A stretch of 64,000 nt of DNA from Gamsiella multidivaricata (Eukaryota; Mortierellomycota; Mortierellomycetes; Mortierellales; Mortierellaceae), in NCBI RefSeq assembly GCF_025024155.1, contig NW_026251732.1, positions 310,001 to 374,000 on the forward strand. Direction: 5' to 3'. The position numbers and the translations under genes are program-made. Below, one piece after another: positions 1 through 10,432 of this stretch. The stretch's first letter is position 1. Each line of letters opens with the position of its first letter. Under the pieces are notes generated by a model. That model was not told where the DNA came from. It was given only the letters and a program-made list of their open reading frames with translations, and made no database searches.

Positions 1-1889
1 TTGTGCTAAGCAGCGACTCCAACTCTTCCGCCTCGTACTTCAGAAATCCTTTCTCTCTTGTGAATTCCAAGCGTCCAAAGTCGATGAAAAAGAACTGCGA
101 GTTTTCACCATCGCGCCGTACCACAATGTTGTACGGTCGAATATCACCATGCAGGACTCCTAGCCTGTGGATTGCTGACAGTGCCGCCCGGACCTTGTCC
201 CGATCAGATGAATCCAAATGTTCATCGCAGAGGTCAGTCCCCATAAATTCCGTCGCCAGAACCATCTCCATTCCATATGCTATTCCAGCTGCCTTCAACT
301 TGGGTATCCATTGCCCTTGCAGCTTCTGCAGAACCTGGTAAGCCCTTGCCTCATGCTCCAACTCATGAACAGCCCTCGCCGATTATATACGTCGGCTTTC
401 TTAAGCACAACGTCCTCATTTGACCATGACACCAGGAACGTACGGGCACCTTCTTCACGTTCAGCGATAAGCTTCATGTTTTTGAAAACGGGGAAATCGG
501 TAAGCTCTCGTTTCGTGGCTCTTGGCTGTTCTCTGACACTGTATTACCACCTAGTATGGGACGGTTAATCATCTATGATCAAAAAAACCTTTCCAACCGG
601 AATGCATCAACCTATTTGTTTCTTACCTGCTTCGCGTACAAATTCTCTTCATTCCTTGTTCAAAGCTTCAGCTAGGTCCTGGCTCCCAGTCGTGATCACG
701 TTTCGCAACCCTGTCTTCAGGCTGTTTGTCTGTGAGTATGTTGTCAACCGTAGGACTATCGAAACTGTCCGGCTACCATTCATCGTCCATGGCTGCCGTC
801 CTGATCAACCACAAGTAACACTAAAGTAATGTTGGCTCTCTGCCATCGAATTGGATTGTAGGTGAGACTAAGATGTCGTCCTCATGCTCCTTGACTCTCT
901 TGATAAACCAAGTCTGGGTGTAGGTAGATAGTACGCCATATCGAAACCCGTTGAACCGCATGTATCCGAATATTTGCTCTAGCGCACCAGCCGGGCCTTG
1001 TGTCTGTGATCCTTGTGCCAGATAAGCGGCTGGATAACTGGTGCCGCCATCCAAATGCAAGTAGGAGGGCTTTTTCATTTGGATCGGAAACAATACCGAG
1101 TTGAAGTCATTCTGGCGCGAGCATACCAGGTCGGGTGTACCGTATGGCAGGCTAACAGAACAGAAAGTGTCTGCAAAGGGGGACAAGCTTTGGAACTCAG
1201 CTCGGCTATAAATCTCCTGTCTGATCGAAACCTTGGACATGGATGGAGTAGTTCAGTCTCAAGTGGCATTTGGCGCACCAGGGCTAAAAAATCGCCCCAC
1301 CCGGCAACTGACGCAGGGGCCAACGGGTATGTACGAGTCGAGTCGGTCGTCGCTCCATGCGCCCTTTGGCTTATGTCGGCGACAGGTTCTAAACCACGTT
1401 GCACGAACTCGCGCTCCAATATAAGGTCTGTATATTGAATTACAAGAGAAGGAAAAGTGACAAGAAAAGATTAGGTCAAGAATCAGTATTTCGCACAAAA
1501 AAAAAACAGATGCAGCGGGTAAGTCCATGCACCGTTAGGAATGTAACTCGCGATGTATTACCTGGTCGTGGTCGCTGAACAATGATGTGAACTGTTTTCT
1601 TGGCTGGCGTGTTTGGGAAGACATCAGAGACGTCGTTTGTCGGACTGAGCTCCGTCTTGGAATCAATCTCGTTCAGGAAGACCGCACTGCGGATGCTGGC
1701 AGCGACGACAGGAACCGAGACACGCCAGAGCGTGAGATTGTCTGCTGCGAGGTCGTCAAATTTTGGCGTTTTCTTGGCCTTGATGAGGCTCTTGAGGATA
1801 TACACGGTTTCTGTCGAGGGGATCTTGACGGAAAATTCATTCGACGTGGGTTCTCCATCGGTGAGACAGAAGAGAGTGAGGTCGGGCAT
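1..1889 (-). pseudogene. Decayed Crinkler (CRN)-type effector with kinase-like C-terminus, cut by left edge
   Basis: The ATG at 1889 opens about 110 residues that match the CRN effector N-terminal domain (start MPDLTLFCL, then a Lys-rich stretch and a V-H-I-I-V-Q-R-P end). A clean GT-AG intron (1428-1561) follows, then the central CRN region. Further on, the lower part encodes a kinase-like catalytic core with HGDIRPYN at about 140-165 and DFG near 75. CRN proteins are host-directed, often nuclear, effectors known from oomycetes and some early-diverging fungi. The reading frame is broken at least four times: a frame change near 1240, TAG at 821-823, in-frame TGA at 649-651, and another frame change near 375. 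The 3' end lies outside the window. I read it as a pseudogene. Sequencing error could explain one break but not all of them. Confidence is high for the family and good for loss of function. Confidence 0.8.
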
Positions 1890-2681
1890 GGCCGAAACTA
1901 AGGGTGATGGAGTGACCAGGCGGCGTGGTTTGTTGGCGCATGGAGGAGGACAGGAGCAAAGAGAAGTCGAGTGAGGGGCGCCATGGCGGAAAAGAGGACG
2001 AGGAGACTAGGGGAGAAGAGAGAGCCAGAGGAAAGTGATGGTGCCTGTGTGTTGCCGCCGTTTCAGGGCGTGTGACTTTTGCCTTTTGTTCATTTGCTCA
2101 TTTGCTCGAAATGGGCAAACCTTCTTTCCGACACGACGCGTCTTAAATTGCTGTGTTTGCAGTTGTGGGGGCTGGCACAAAAAATCCATCTAAACTTTTC
2201 ATCGTGGAGACATTTGGGTAGCGCCAGAAGAGAAGGCGACTATAGACCCACAACCCAGAGTTAGAATGTTGGTACGTAGAAGAACGGAAAAAATGGACTC
2301 GCAATAAACAATGACCGCGCGTGTGTGTCTAGCCATCGCCAAAGCCGCAAATTCGCTGAGGAGGCCCCTGTTTTCCGCTTCTCTCCACCATTTTTTTCCA
2401 TCGCTCTACCTCCCATTCAGAACACCACCCATCTCCATTTCCCACACATTCACATACCCTTTCTCCCCCCTCCACTGACGCCTCCGTAAACCTGCCACGC
2501 AAACCCTATTTAAAAGCCTCAATTTCTTAAGCCAGTCTCCATTTTTTAAAAAGTCAAGCACTTTTCACGCGCGCAATTTCACTAACGTCTTGCCTCGTTT
2601 TTCTTTTTTTTTGGTTCTCTTAGACTACGTTGATGTGCCCGTTCTAGGAGCTGTTTTAGGAAACGGTATTACAGTGTCATT
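1890..2681. other. Intergenic stretch, no gene seen
   Basis: No supported coding sequence. It holds a pyrimidine-rich tract (about 2390-2490) and a TATA-like TATTTAAA near 2508, which could be the promoter remnant of the transposase that follows. Confidence 0.5.
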
Positions 2682-3730
2682 ATGGTGGAGCGTCATGGTA
2701 AGCAGGCGAATGCATTCATTGTGGATGACTGTGCCAACAAAGCTGTCATACGCATGTGTTATCTCTTATCTATTCTTCTTATCTCTCCTGTCTAACAGGG
2801 AAGAGACAGCAAAGAGAGACTCAGGAGGAGAAGGACGGCTCGCAAGCTGTCCATGAAATGCGATTGCAATGGGATAAAACGGAGGATATCGCGGACGACG
2901 ACGACTTTCAGCTCGCTCAAGCTCTCTCTATCTCTGCAACTGAGGCAGCCACATCCGCCTCGGCGTCGACCTTTCAGATAGAACCCCTGACGGAAATCGA
3001 GAGAGTTATTGGATGAGGTGAAGGGAATGAAGCGCCGCTCCAAGGATTTGGTTCACCAAGCGAAGCGGTTGCAATCTGAGCTTGAGGGAGCGCGCAATCT
3101 AGTCGAGCAGCTTGTCTCTCTATCCAGGTCGCTTGATGGCACTGCCTTCCGCATCAACCAGCTCAAGCATCGTCGAGGAAAGAAGCTGCCTGAGGATGAA
3201 CTGCGAATAGTTCTTCATTGTCTCGAGTTATGCCGTGAGGAGAAAACAAATGGCAGGACTATCTCAACAGCGGATCCATTTTTGCGAATGTCCACCTATT
3301 GTGTAGTATTATCACAAAACACAGTCAGGGACATTGTGGCCGGTAGGAGCAAGGTTGACAAGCGAATATGCACAACCGCTACAGCTTTTTGCGTCTTCTG
3401 GCTTCTGATCTTCACCAACGGGCTGCTGAACTGAACCTATCTGGACGTGTTGCCACTCTTAATCGGCTTCATAAGTTTGTCAAAAACACCTAACCGAGTG
3501 ATTACCCCATTCCAAATCGAGGGACTATTAGGAAGATGATGTGTTCTATGGGGTTTCAGTACAAAGACTTCGGAAAGACTAAGAACTTTGTTGATACACT
3601 TGAGATACAGAAGCTAAGGCACAAGTATCTCAAACGACGGCACTCAGAAGAGTTTAAAGATGCAGTATTTGTATGGCTTGATGAGTCTTAATGCAATCAG
3701 CATCATGTCAGTAAAGGTCTGTTTCATTCA
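2682..3730 (+). pseudogene. Degenerate DDE (IS630/Tc1-like) transposase
   Basis: The ATG at 2682 begins a short exon (2682-2697). A GT-AG intron (2698-2798) follows, then an acidic, coiled-coil-like N-terminal part. The middle part contains a short region resembling a transposase DNA-binding segment. The last part reads G-F-Q-Y-K-D-F, then K-D-A-V-F-V-W-L-D-E-S at about 3655-3690, which fits the first-Asp region of a DDE endonuclease. Breaks seen: a one-base frame change near 3003, a second near 3370, an in-frame TAA near 3491, and TAA directly after the LDES motif (about 3689) where a Tyr codon is expected. The sequence then dissolves, so the C-terminal two thirds of the catalytic domain are absent. 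Assignment to the IS630/Tc1 group is from motif memory. No terminal inverted repeats were located. Confidence 0.6.
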
Positions 3731-3779
3731 TGTTCGTGTTCGCATTCGCGCCTGTGTTTGTGTTTGTGTTCGTGTTCGA
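3731..3779. repeat. Hexamer minisatellite, TGTTCG/TGTTTG type
   Basis: Imperfect six-base units (TGTTCG, TGTTTG, CGCATT variants) lie just after the transposase remnant. Confidence 0.8.
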
Positions 3780-4222
3780 TTTTAATGAAAGGGGGGTTTT
3801 TTTGATAGTCATGGTTCCTTCCTGAAATGCAAGAACGGGGGCAAGGGACGGTGATACATTATAGTGCATGCTAGCGGCATTAATGGGTGGATTGGGGGGG
3901 GGCCGCGTATGGAAAGCCAACAACAGCACCAGCGACTACCATGAAAACATGAATGCAACAATATTTGAGGCCTATATGGAGGATTTATGGTGAGGAGGAG
4001 GATGATGGACTAGCTGGGAAACGTGAAACTAAGGTTCAATAAACTACATCATATACTATAATACTATATGTCTATGATGATCACTCACTCGAATGAGCGA
4101 ATGGGAGCTATTCTTGTTCTGATTTCAATTTCGACGTCCCATTAAGAGGGTCCCACAGAATCATTTCCAAATGAGCAGTCAAAATTGGCTGCCGAATAGC
4201 CCGGAAGCAGTCTCCATTTTCC
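3780..4222. other. Intergenic stretch, no gene seen
   Basis: AT-rich sequence between the transposase relic and the U1 promoter. No coding signal, and a G run near 3894-3902. Confidence 0.5.
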
Positions 4223-4230
4223 TATAAATT
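4223..4230 (+). promoter_or_regulatory. TATA-like box of the U1 snRNA gene
   Basis: TATAAATT starts 39 bases upstream of the inferred U1 5' end, a spacing compatible with a TATA-driven snRNA promoter. Confidence 0.5.
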
Positions 4231-4261
4231 ATCTCCCCCCCTGCGGCCATTTTAAAAACTC

Positions 4262-4424
4262 ATACTTACCTGGTTGGAGCCTTTCCTGATCATGAAGGGG
4301 AGGGGCTCTGGTAGGATCGTCTGCATTGCACAGCGCGGATGAAACTGCCAGTGAATGTCCTTCGGGACATCTCAACAGCTTAATTTTTATATGTGGGTCA
4401 TGCTTCGTTCGCGAGGTATGGCCC
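4262..4424 (+). ncRNA. U1: U1 spliceosomal snRNA
   Basis: This is the RNA of the U1 snRNP, which pairs with 5' splice sites. The gene starts with ATACTTACCTGG, whose ACTTACCT core is the 5'-splice-site recognition sequence and fits the GTAAGT donors seen throughout the window. Stem-loop I contains GATCATGAAGG, close to the U1-70K binding loop. Stem-loop II contains the ATTGCAC loop bound by U1A. Stem-loop III is a tight hairpin ATGTCC-TTCG-GGACAT at about 4356-4371. The Sm site is AATTTTTAT near 4382-4390, followed by a terminal stem (GGGTCATGC pairing with GTATGGCCC, with wobbles) ending near 4424. A size of about 163 nt is normal for a fungal U1. All four stem-loops and the Sm site are in the correct order, so identity is near certain; the 3' end may be off by a few bases. 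Confidence 0.93.
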
Positions 4425-4813
4425 TTATTTCATTAAAAACAAAACAAAAATACAAGAAATGATCGATGGCCATGAAAGTGAAGGAAACTGCCTTGCATTT
4501 GAGGAATGTAGCGGATGCTAGGACGCAAGTAAAGTGCTGCTATAAGCCCCTGTCGCGTTTTCTTTTTCTGCATCTTCGTCTCAACTACACTTTTGTATTT
4601 TCTCTTCCTTCCTCGCAACCTACTTCCACCCCCTCTCGACCTTGCTCACCCAGCAACATCCACTTGCTTTGCTCGACTCCCATCCTGTACTCCATTTCAC
4701 TCATCCACCTTACGTATAAAGAAACCAGCATCTATTCACCTCTACACAAGCGCCACCAACCTCGCTCTCTCTTTCTTCAGTCTCCAAATAAAGCCCTTCA
4801 GTATATCGCAGCT
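4425..4813. other. Leader/promoter region of the 4814 gene
   Basis: Pyrimidine-rich sequence with TATAAA at 4715-4720, about 100 bases before the ATG at 4814. Nothing coding is supported here. Confidence 0.5.
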
Positions 4814-6280
4814 ATGGACAAGAACGGCCAACACATGCCCGAACATGACTCCAGCGCTTCTTCTCAGCACCAGCAGCAAAAGTAGCAAAAGCAGTTCCGC
4901 ACTGTTACCTTTGCAGATTCTGTCATACCCCCCATGTCAAGGAGACTCTCCCGACCTCCAACTCCTATGCCTGTGACAAGCAGACTTGGATTTCCTCTTA
5001 AGATAGTTGAAATGGTAACCGATGATGAAATCGAGCCGCAGGCCAATTCAGAGGAGCTGGATGAGGTCGCTGTTATGCCTGATTCCTCGGCATCAGGAGA
5101 CCAAGAGTCCACGCTGACTGCAGCAACGCCGCCACGCGGAGATAACTATGACATGAATGCAGAGGATGATACAGAGAACGAAAAGATTAAGGAAATTGAG
5201 CTTGCAGTCAACATAATAACAGCCCCGCCCTGTAGCGATTCATTTGGTGCGCACCAAATGCCCTCCAATGCAAATGTCAACCCTGCTGAGGAAGTCAGTA
5301 TGATCTCGAGGAACATCCCTCTACCTTCCTCCAAAAATGAGTGCGAAACGTCACCAGAGCAGACGATCAGCGGTCCTCGTTTCATGTCCAAGGTTTATAC
5401 CAGCCCTAACATCACCGCTTACCAACTCTAGCTCAGGACACCTGCTCCAAGCGAAATCAGCGCCACTACCCCAACCACGCCCACCTGGCGCTCATCCGCG
5501 CCCAGAATTCCCTGGTCGTCTGTAAGCACCTCTCATCGCCGCAGCCTTTTGACGCCCATGGGTTCAAGAATTCCTCGATACCGTCACTCGGATCCGGACA
5601 GGAACATCGCCGATAGTGTGCTTCAACCACCCAGTCTCCGCTTTGTTACGTCTCGGTCTTACTCTTCATATCCCAGCCGCGTGATGACACCTCCCTCTAT
5701 TTCAGCAACGGGTTTTCCAGATGCAGATGATGAAAAGGAGCCTGTTCAGGATGAGGCGATTGATGGCGATCAGCTTCACAAAGAGGATACGCCTCATCCG
5801 GACACAAGCGATTATCAGAAGCAGGGGCATCTGTCCTTGAGAAGAGAGGCATTGCTTGAGCCGTTGAGATCGCCAAGAAGTGCTCGAATTGCGCCTTACT
5901 ATGTCCCGCGACGGTAAGTCATATGCGACAGTGTGCATTTCAAACAACGGTTTTAAAGTTGCTAACGCGTTTCTTTTTATTATGGCGGCCTTATCGATAG
6001 TCTACTTAAGAGTCCTACGGATATTGTCCGATCTCCGTGCTCAGAGATCCTGCGTCATGGTTCCATGAAACTCGCAATGTATCTCAGGTACTTTAAACTG
6101 ATAACTTCTTGTCGTCCGTGGCCATGCGACCGTGTTTCTGGATGCTACCTTATACACAGAGCACGTTCATATATTTCTGCGTTTTGTGCAAATAGATCTT
6201 CTGCGCGTCCCCCGCCACTTCCAGGATTCGATAGGGTTGCTGGCGCCTATGACGTGGATAAATACCGAAAACGAGAATAA
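4814..6280 (+). CDS. Unknown Ser/Pro-rich protein; frame contains two TAG codons
   Basis: I do not recognise this protein. One frame runs from the ATG at 4814 to a GTAAGT donor at 5914 and splices through 6001-6087 and 6196-6280 (TAA). The intron between 5914 and 6000 has a GCTAAC branch site. The joined length of 1272 nt is divisible by three. The frame is interrupted only by TAG at 4883-4885 and TAG at 5429-5431. A fully open model is also possible: start at the ATG at 4934, remove a 39-nt intron 5391-5429 (GTTTAT...CTAAC...CTCTAG), then the same downstream exons, giving 370 residues. In that case 4814-4885 is an in-frame uORF. The protein is acidic and Ser/Pro-rich in the middle, Arg/Pro-rich towards the C-terminus, and has no membrane segment or known domain. 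A TATAAA at 4715 favours transcription across both ATGs. Confidence 0.55.
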
Positions 6281-8063
6281 GGGATGGCAGACAGACTTCG
6301 ATGGCCTATAGGCTGGACATGACCTGTCTTCTTTCGATTTCTGTTTACTCATTGCATGCGTATTTCAATCTCCTGTGTTTTATTTAGTGACATGGTATCT
6401 TGATGAACATCCTTTGCTTACACCGCGCTAAATAAACCCGTTAGGCTTTGCTTACTTTTTTTTTCGTTTCTTCCTTTGGTGATATTACTCATTTAACTGC
6501 TATTACTGTGCTTTCAAATGCACGGAAACCAGGAGGCGCATGGAAGTGTGTACTCCTTTTTCTCCACCGACGAAAGGGCCATTGAGGCTGTGAAGCATTG
6601 AAACGACGATATTGTAACTAAACAATGCAACGCGAACCTAAAAAAAAGGGAGGGGGGGAGAGAGTTTCTCGTATGTATGTGCGTGTATTTACAGCAATAT
6701 CCAGCGGGATTATCATCCGATTTAGGAAACATACGTCCTTCAGACCCCAGATGATTTGACCGCAAGCGCGAACGGGGACTCGAAGATGATATTGAAGCCC
6801 AGCCGAGCCGGACCCTTTTCTGATTTCGTCGTGCTTAAAGCGCGTGCTGACTTGTACCCCATATCGTAGTGGCTCCTGGAATGAAGGAGGGCCAGTTATG
6901 CAAACGCGTAACCGCACTTCGTCTGCAAGGCATTAATCCTGTGCTCCTTCTTCCCCCTCTCCCCCCATTAAGGACAGAATTGGGACTAATGAGTCCAATA
7001 TCCTCTGCATTACTGCGGTCCCCATCCCATGGCCTTGCATGTGATGGAAGACAAAAGAGAGAGGATTCCCATTACGCCGATTAGCCTACCTCATCTACCC
7101 ACTTATCCATCGATATAGGGTATGGCCTACTGCAGGGGCACTCCATTTCTGGAGCAGACCCTTCTGTTCTACCTGCATCTATTCCTTTTGAGGGTATGGC
7201 ACCCTATTCACCAGCTGCTGTTGAGATTCTAACCCATGTACACTGCAAGTTTCCATCATGGTGATCCCGATTGCTTTTATGGCTACTTTTTTTGATGCTG
7301 TATATTGCCACGAAATGTATGTAGAAAGAAGAGGGTGGGGAGTTTACTAGAGGAGATCGAGGCTTCGTTGCATTGCGCGACTTTGTCCTCGGAAAGGCAG
7401 GTGCGTTCTTTGTATGTGTGCTTGTTGCTGTGGAGTGGGATTGGGAATGAGTCCAGCGACCGCCAAACCTGGCCCCTTTCCTTTCTTTCTCCTTTGTCAC
7501 GATGATGATGGTGATGATGATGATGCCCCCTCTTTGCTCTGTGACAATACCGTGAACATGTCATATGAGGTGTATGCGGAGCACTTGAGGTTAGAAGTTT
7601 CTTGTTTTTGGCTGCGAGGATGGATGCGATGATGTCGATGTCGACGGACAAAGTTGGGTTAGCTACCCACTACTCTATTTCTCTGTCTCTATTCGTCTTG
7701 GGATAGGCAGCCTAAGGTCGGCAGTCATATCCCTATCTTTCTCCTACCCTCTATTCTCTCCAGGGGTGTCTGCCCCACCCACTTATCCCTTCTACAAGTT
7801 GAGCCTGCTCTTTTTTTTTTTGTGTGCGTGTGTAAAAGCGTATTATTTCCTAGGGTTAGTGAGATGCCCTTTAGCCCAACTCGGTGCAAATATCCTCTTC
7901 TGATCAGGGACTAGAGCCTTGGGTCGACAATCCACTGCAGCTCTTGTGTCTATTACGCCCATCTTCTTCCTTTCTCTGCCAGCATGAAAGACATCATCAT
8001 ATACATATATAAGGGGCGGTCCCCGCCCACCCACCCCTAGTATTTCTTTTTTACGTCTTTGGT
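6281..8063. other. Intergenic stretch, no gene seen
   Basis: About 1.8 kb without supported coding sequence. It contains an AATAAA near 6431 that could end the upstream gene, a GATGAT/GGTGAT trinucleotide tract near 7501-7526 and CT-rich stretches. Short open frames on both strands here show no domain or splice logic. Confidence 0.5.
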
Positions 8064-8072
8064 CCTATAAAC
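8064..8072 (+). promoter_or_regulatory. TATA box of the amino-acid permease gene
   Basis: CCTATAAAC lies about 105 bases before the ATG at 8174, followed by a CT-rich leader typical of genes in this window. Confidence 0.5.
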
Positions 8073-8173
8073 CCCACTTCGACACATACACAAATCTAAG
8101 AGGGTCAAATTCACACTAGCACAAAGCAGCCCTCTCTCGCTCTCTCTCTTTCTCTCTCTCGGGGGACTCAGCC

Positions 8174-10212
8174 ATGGAACCGCCAAAGGAGGGTCGTTTT
8201 GACCACACCGAGTCCTACCACACCGCCCCAGAAATCAGCACAGGATATCATTACAACAGCAGCCCATCCACAGCCTACTCACCGCCCGTCTCGTCTTCCC
8301 CAGACCCTCATACCGACTTTGTGCCACCAACAGACCACTGCCATCACAGCTACAACCAAACTGACACGGCAAAAGGTGATGATATGGAAAAGGTTGACAT
8401 GCCAGTGGAGCAGATGGATAATGTAAATGAACCCGGTGGACTGAAGCGCGACTTGAAGCAGCGGCATATGGTTATGATTGCAATCTCGGGAACAATTGGA
8501 ACGGGTCTCTTCTTGACCTCTGGAAAGACCATCGCTACAGCCGGACCTCTTGGTGCTCGTGAGTATTATCCTTGTTTTATTTTTTAACAGACAGTGCATT
8601 GGGCTGTCGACACGGACGCTTACAATTTAATTATCTATTTGATCGTTTAATGTAGTTCTCGCATATATGACGATTGGTGTCTGGCTAGTGTTCGTATGCC
8701 AGGCTATTGGAGAGATCGCAACTCTGCTACCCTTGCCCGGAGCCTTTACGATCTGGGGAGCACGCGTCTTTGACGAAGCCTTCGCCTTCCAGATGACATG
8801 GGTTTATTTCACAAACTGGGCCCTGACGATCCCGGCGGAGCTGTCGGCGTCCTCCCTGGTGGTGTCGTTCTGGCTGGGCGAGGGGTCATCCTTCCCGACT
8901 TGGGTTGTCCCAGTGATCATTATCGTTGCCCTCGTCATCATTAACATGCTTGGTGTGGTAAGAATGTTTGCATCAATTGAATATGATGAAATATATTGCT
9001 GTGCTATTTTTTTTTTTTGTTGTTTGTGCATAAACTCAAATCTCACGTCGATTTTTTCTTTTTTTACAGAAAATGTACGGAGAGGCAGAGTACTGGTTCA
9101 GTATCCTGAAGGTGGTCACCATTATCGTCTTCATCATCACGGGCATCCTCGTCGACGCCGGTGCAGTCGGCGGCACACGGTATGGAGTCGACAACTGGCA
9201 CATCTCCGGTGCACCCTTCAAGGGCGGCTTCAAGGCCTTCCTCTCCGTTCTCGTCTCCGTCGGTTTCGCCTACGGAGGCACTGAACTCTCCGGAGTTACC
9301 GCCGCAGAATCCCGCAACCCCCACAAACATGTCCCCAAAGCTGTCAACACAGTCTTGGTCCGGATCGCCTTCTTCTACATCCTCTCGATCTTCTTTCTCT
9401 CTTGCATCGTCCCCAATAATGACGAGCGTCTACTCAACCCGGATGGAACTGTGGTGAACGCGCCGTTTACGATCGTGTTCGTCCAGGCGGGGATGAAGGG
9501 TGGGGCTGATTATATGAACGCCGTGATCTTCACCTCGATCGTCTCAGCCTCGAACTCGGATTTTTATGTCGCGACAAGGATGTTGCTTTCGCTCGCCAAT
9601 AACGGATGGGCACCCAAATGGGTTGGCAAGACCAACAGGCGTGGAGTGCCCTATGTGGCCGTAGGCATCACGACCTTGTTCTCGTGCATTGCCCTCGTGA
9701 TGATCTACGCAGGTGCCTCTGTGGTCTTTGACTGGCTGGTCTCGATTATCGGATCAATCATCTTCCTGATCTGGACCAGTATCCTGTTCCTCCATTTCCG
9801 ATTCCGTCAGTGCTGGAAGGCTCAGGGTCACACACCGGAGGAGCTCCCGTACCGGTCTTGGGGGTACCCTTATGGACACTATTTAGCAATGGTGGTTGCG
9901 GTCTGTTGTGTGGTCGCGAATTTCTATCTGTCGATCGATAGTAAGCCCTCGGTCGATGCCTTCACAGGCCCAGAAGATCCGGATTATATAGCGAAGAGGA
10001 ATAGGTGGGCGCAGGGGGTTTTGGGAGCGTGGTTTCCGTGGTTCCAGGCGATTACTCTATACTTTGGATGGAAGCTGATTAAGAAGACGAAGATTATTAA
10101 CCCAGCCATGGCGGACCTAGACACGGGGCGATGGATACCAGTACTGAAGGATCCATTGATGGGAGAGAAGCCTAAGCCCAGGTGGCGGCAGATCCTTTCA
10201 AACTTTGTCTGA
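8174..10212 (+). CDS. Amino-acid permease (APC superfamily, YAT/AAT type)
   Basis: Plasma-membrane proton-coupled uptake of amino acids is the expected role; the substrate cannot be read from sequence. Exons are 8174-8558, 8656-8957 and 9070-10212 (GTGAGT and GTAAGA donors, TAG and CAG acceptors), giving 609 residues. A Ser/Pro/His-rich cytosolic N-tail of about 95 residues precedes TM1, which carries the family signature I-S-G-T-I-G-T-G-L-F. The conserved G-E-I-A-T-L-L-P-L-P-G loop follows in TM2-3, and E-L-S-G-V-T-A-A-E-S-R-N-P lies in the loop after TM6. About 12 membrane helices and a short C-tail complete the protein. Length and order fit fungal amino-acid permeases (usually 500-620). 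AATAAATAAATAAAG near 10281 is a likely poly(A) signal. The N-tail Lys residues are where ubiquitin-dependent turnover acts in yeast relatives, which is inference here. Confidence 0.93.
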
Positions 10213-10359
10213 AAAACTAAAAAAAAAGAAAGTGCCGACACCTTCTGTACATCTACTCTATTGTTACTCTGTTACTCGAAAAATAAATAAATAAAGCTAT
10301 GCTGAAAGGCAATGAATGATCCTCAAAGAAGGAAAAAAGAGAATACTGGGACAAAAGAA

Positions 10360-10432
10360 TGCTCATTGCAGGGATCGAACCTGCGGCCTTCGCGTTATTA
10401 GCACGACGCTCTACCGACTAAGCTAAACGAGC
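10360..10432 (-). tRNA. tRNA-Ile (anticodon AAT)
   Basis: A complete cloverleaf on the minus strand. The acceptor GCTCGTT pairs with AATGAGC (one G-T), with a D arm, an anticodon stem TCGTG/CGCGA around loop CTAATAA, and a T arm GCAGG-TTCGATC-CCTGC, then discriminator A. Anticodon AAT (read IAU) decodes ATT/ATC. No intron. A TTCTTTTG run just downstream can serve as Pol III terminator. Confidence 0.95.

Noticed and set aside
4074..4122. Possible box C/D snoRNA (ATGATGA ... CTGA)
   Set aside because: Only about 45 nt between boxes, no terminal stem and no second box pair.
4883..5431. Reassigned genetic code (TAG read as Gln) as explanation for in-frame ambers
   Set aside because: Well-supported genes in the same window end in TAG at conserved C-termini (calmodulin-like, NIPA fusion), so TAG is a normal stop here.
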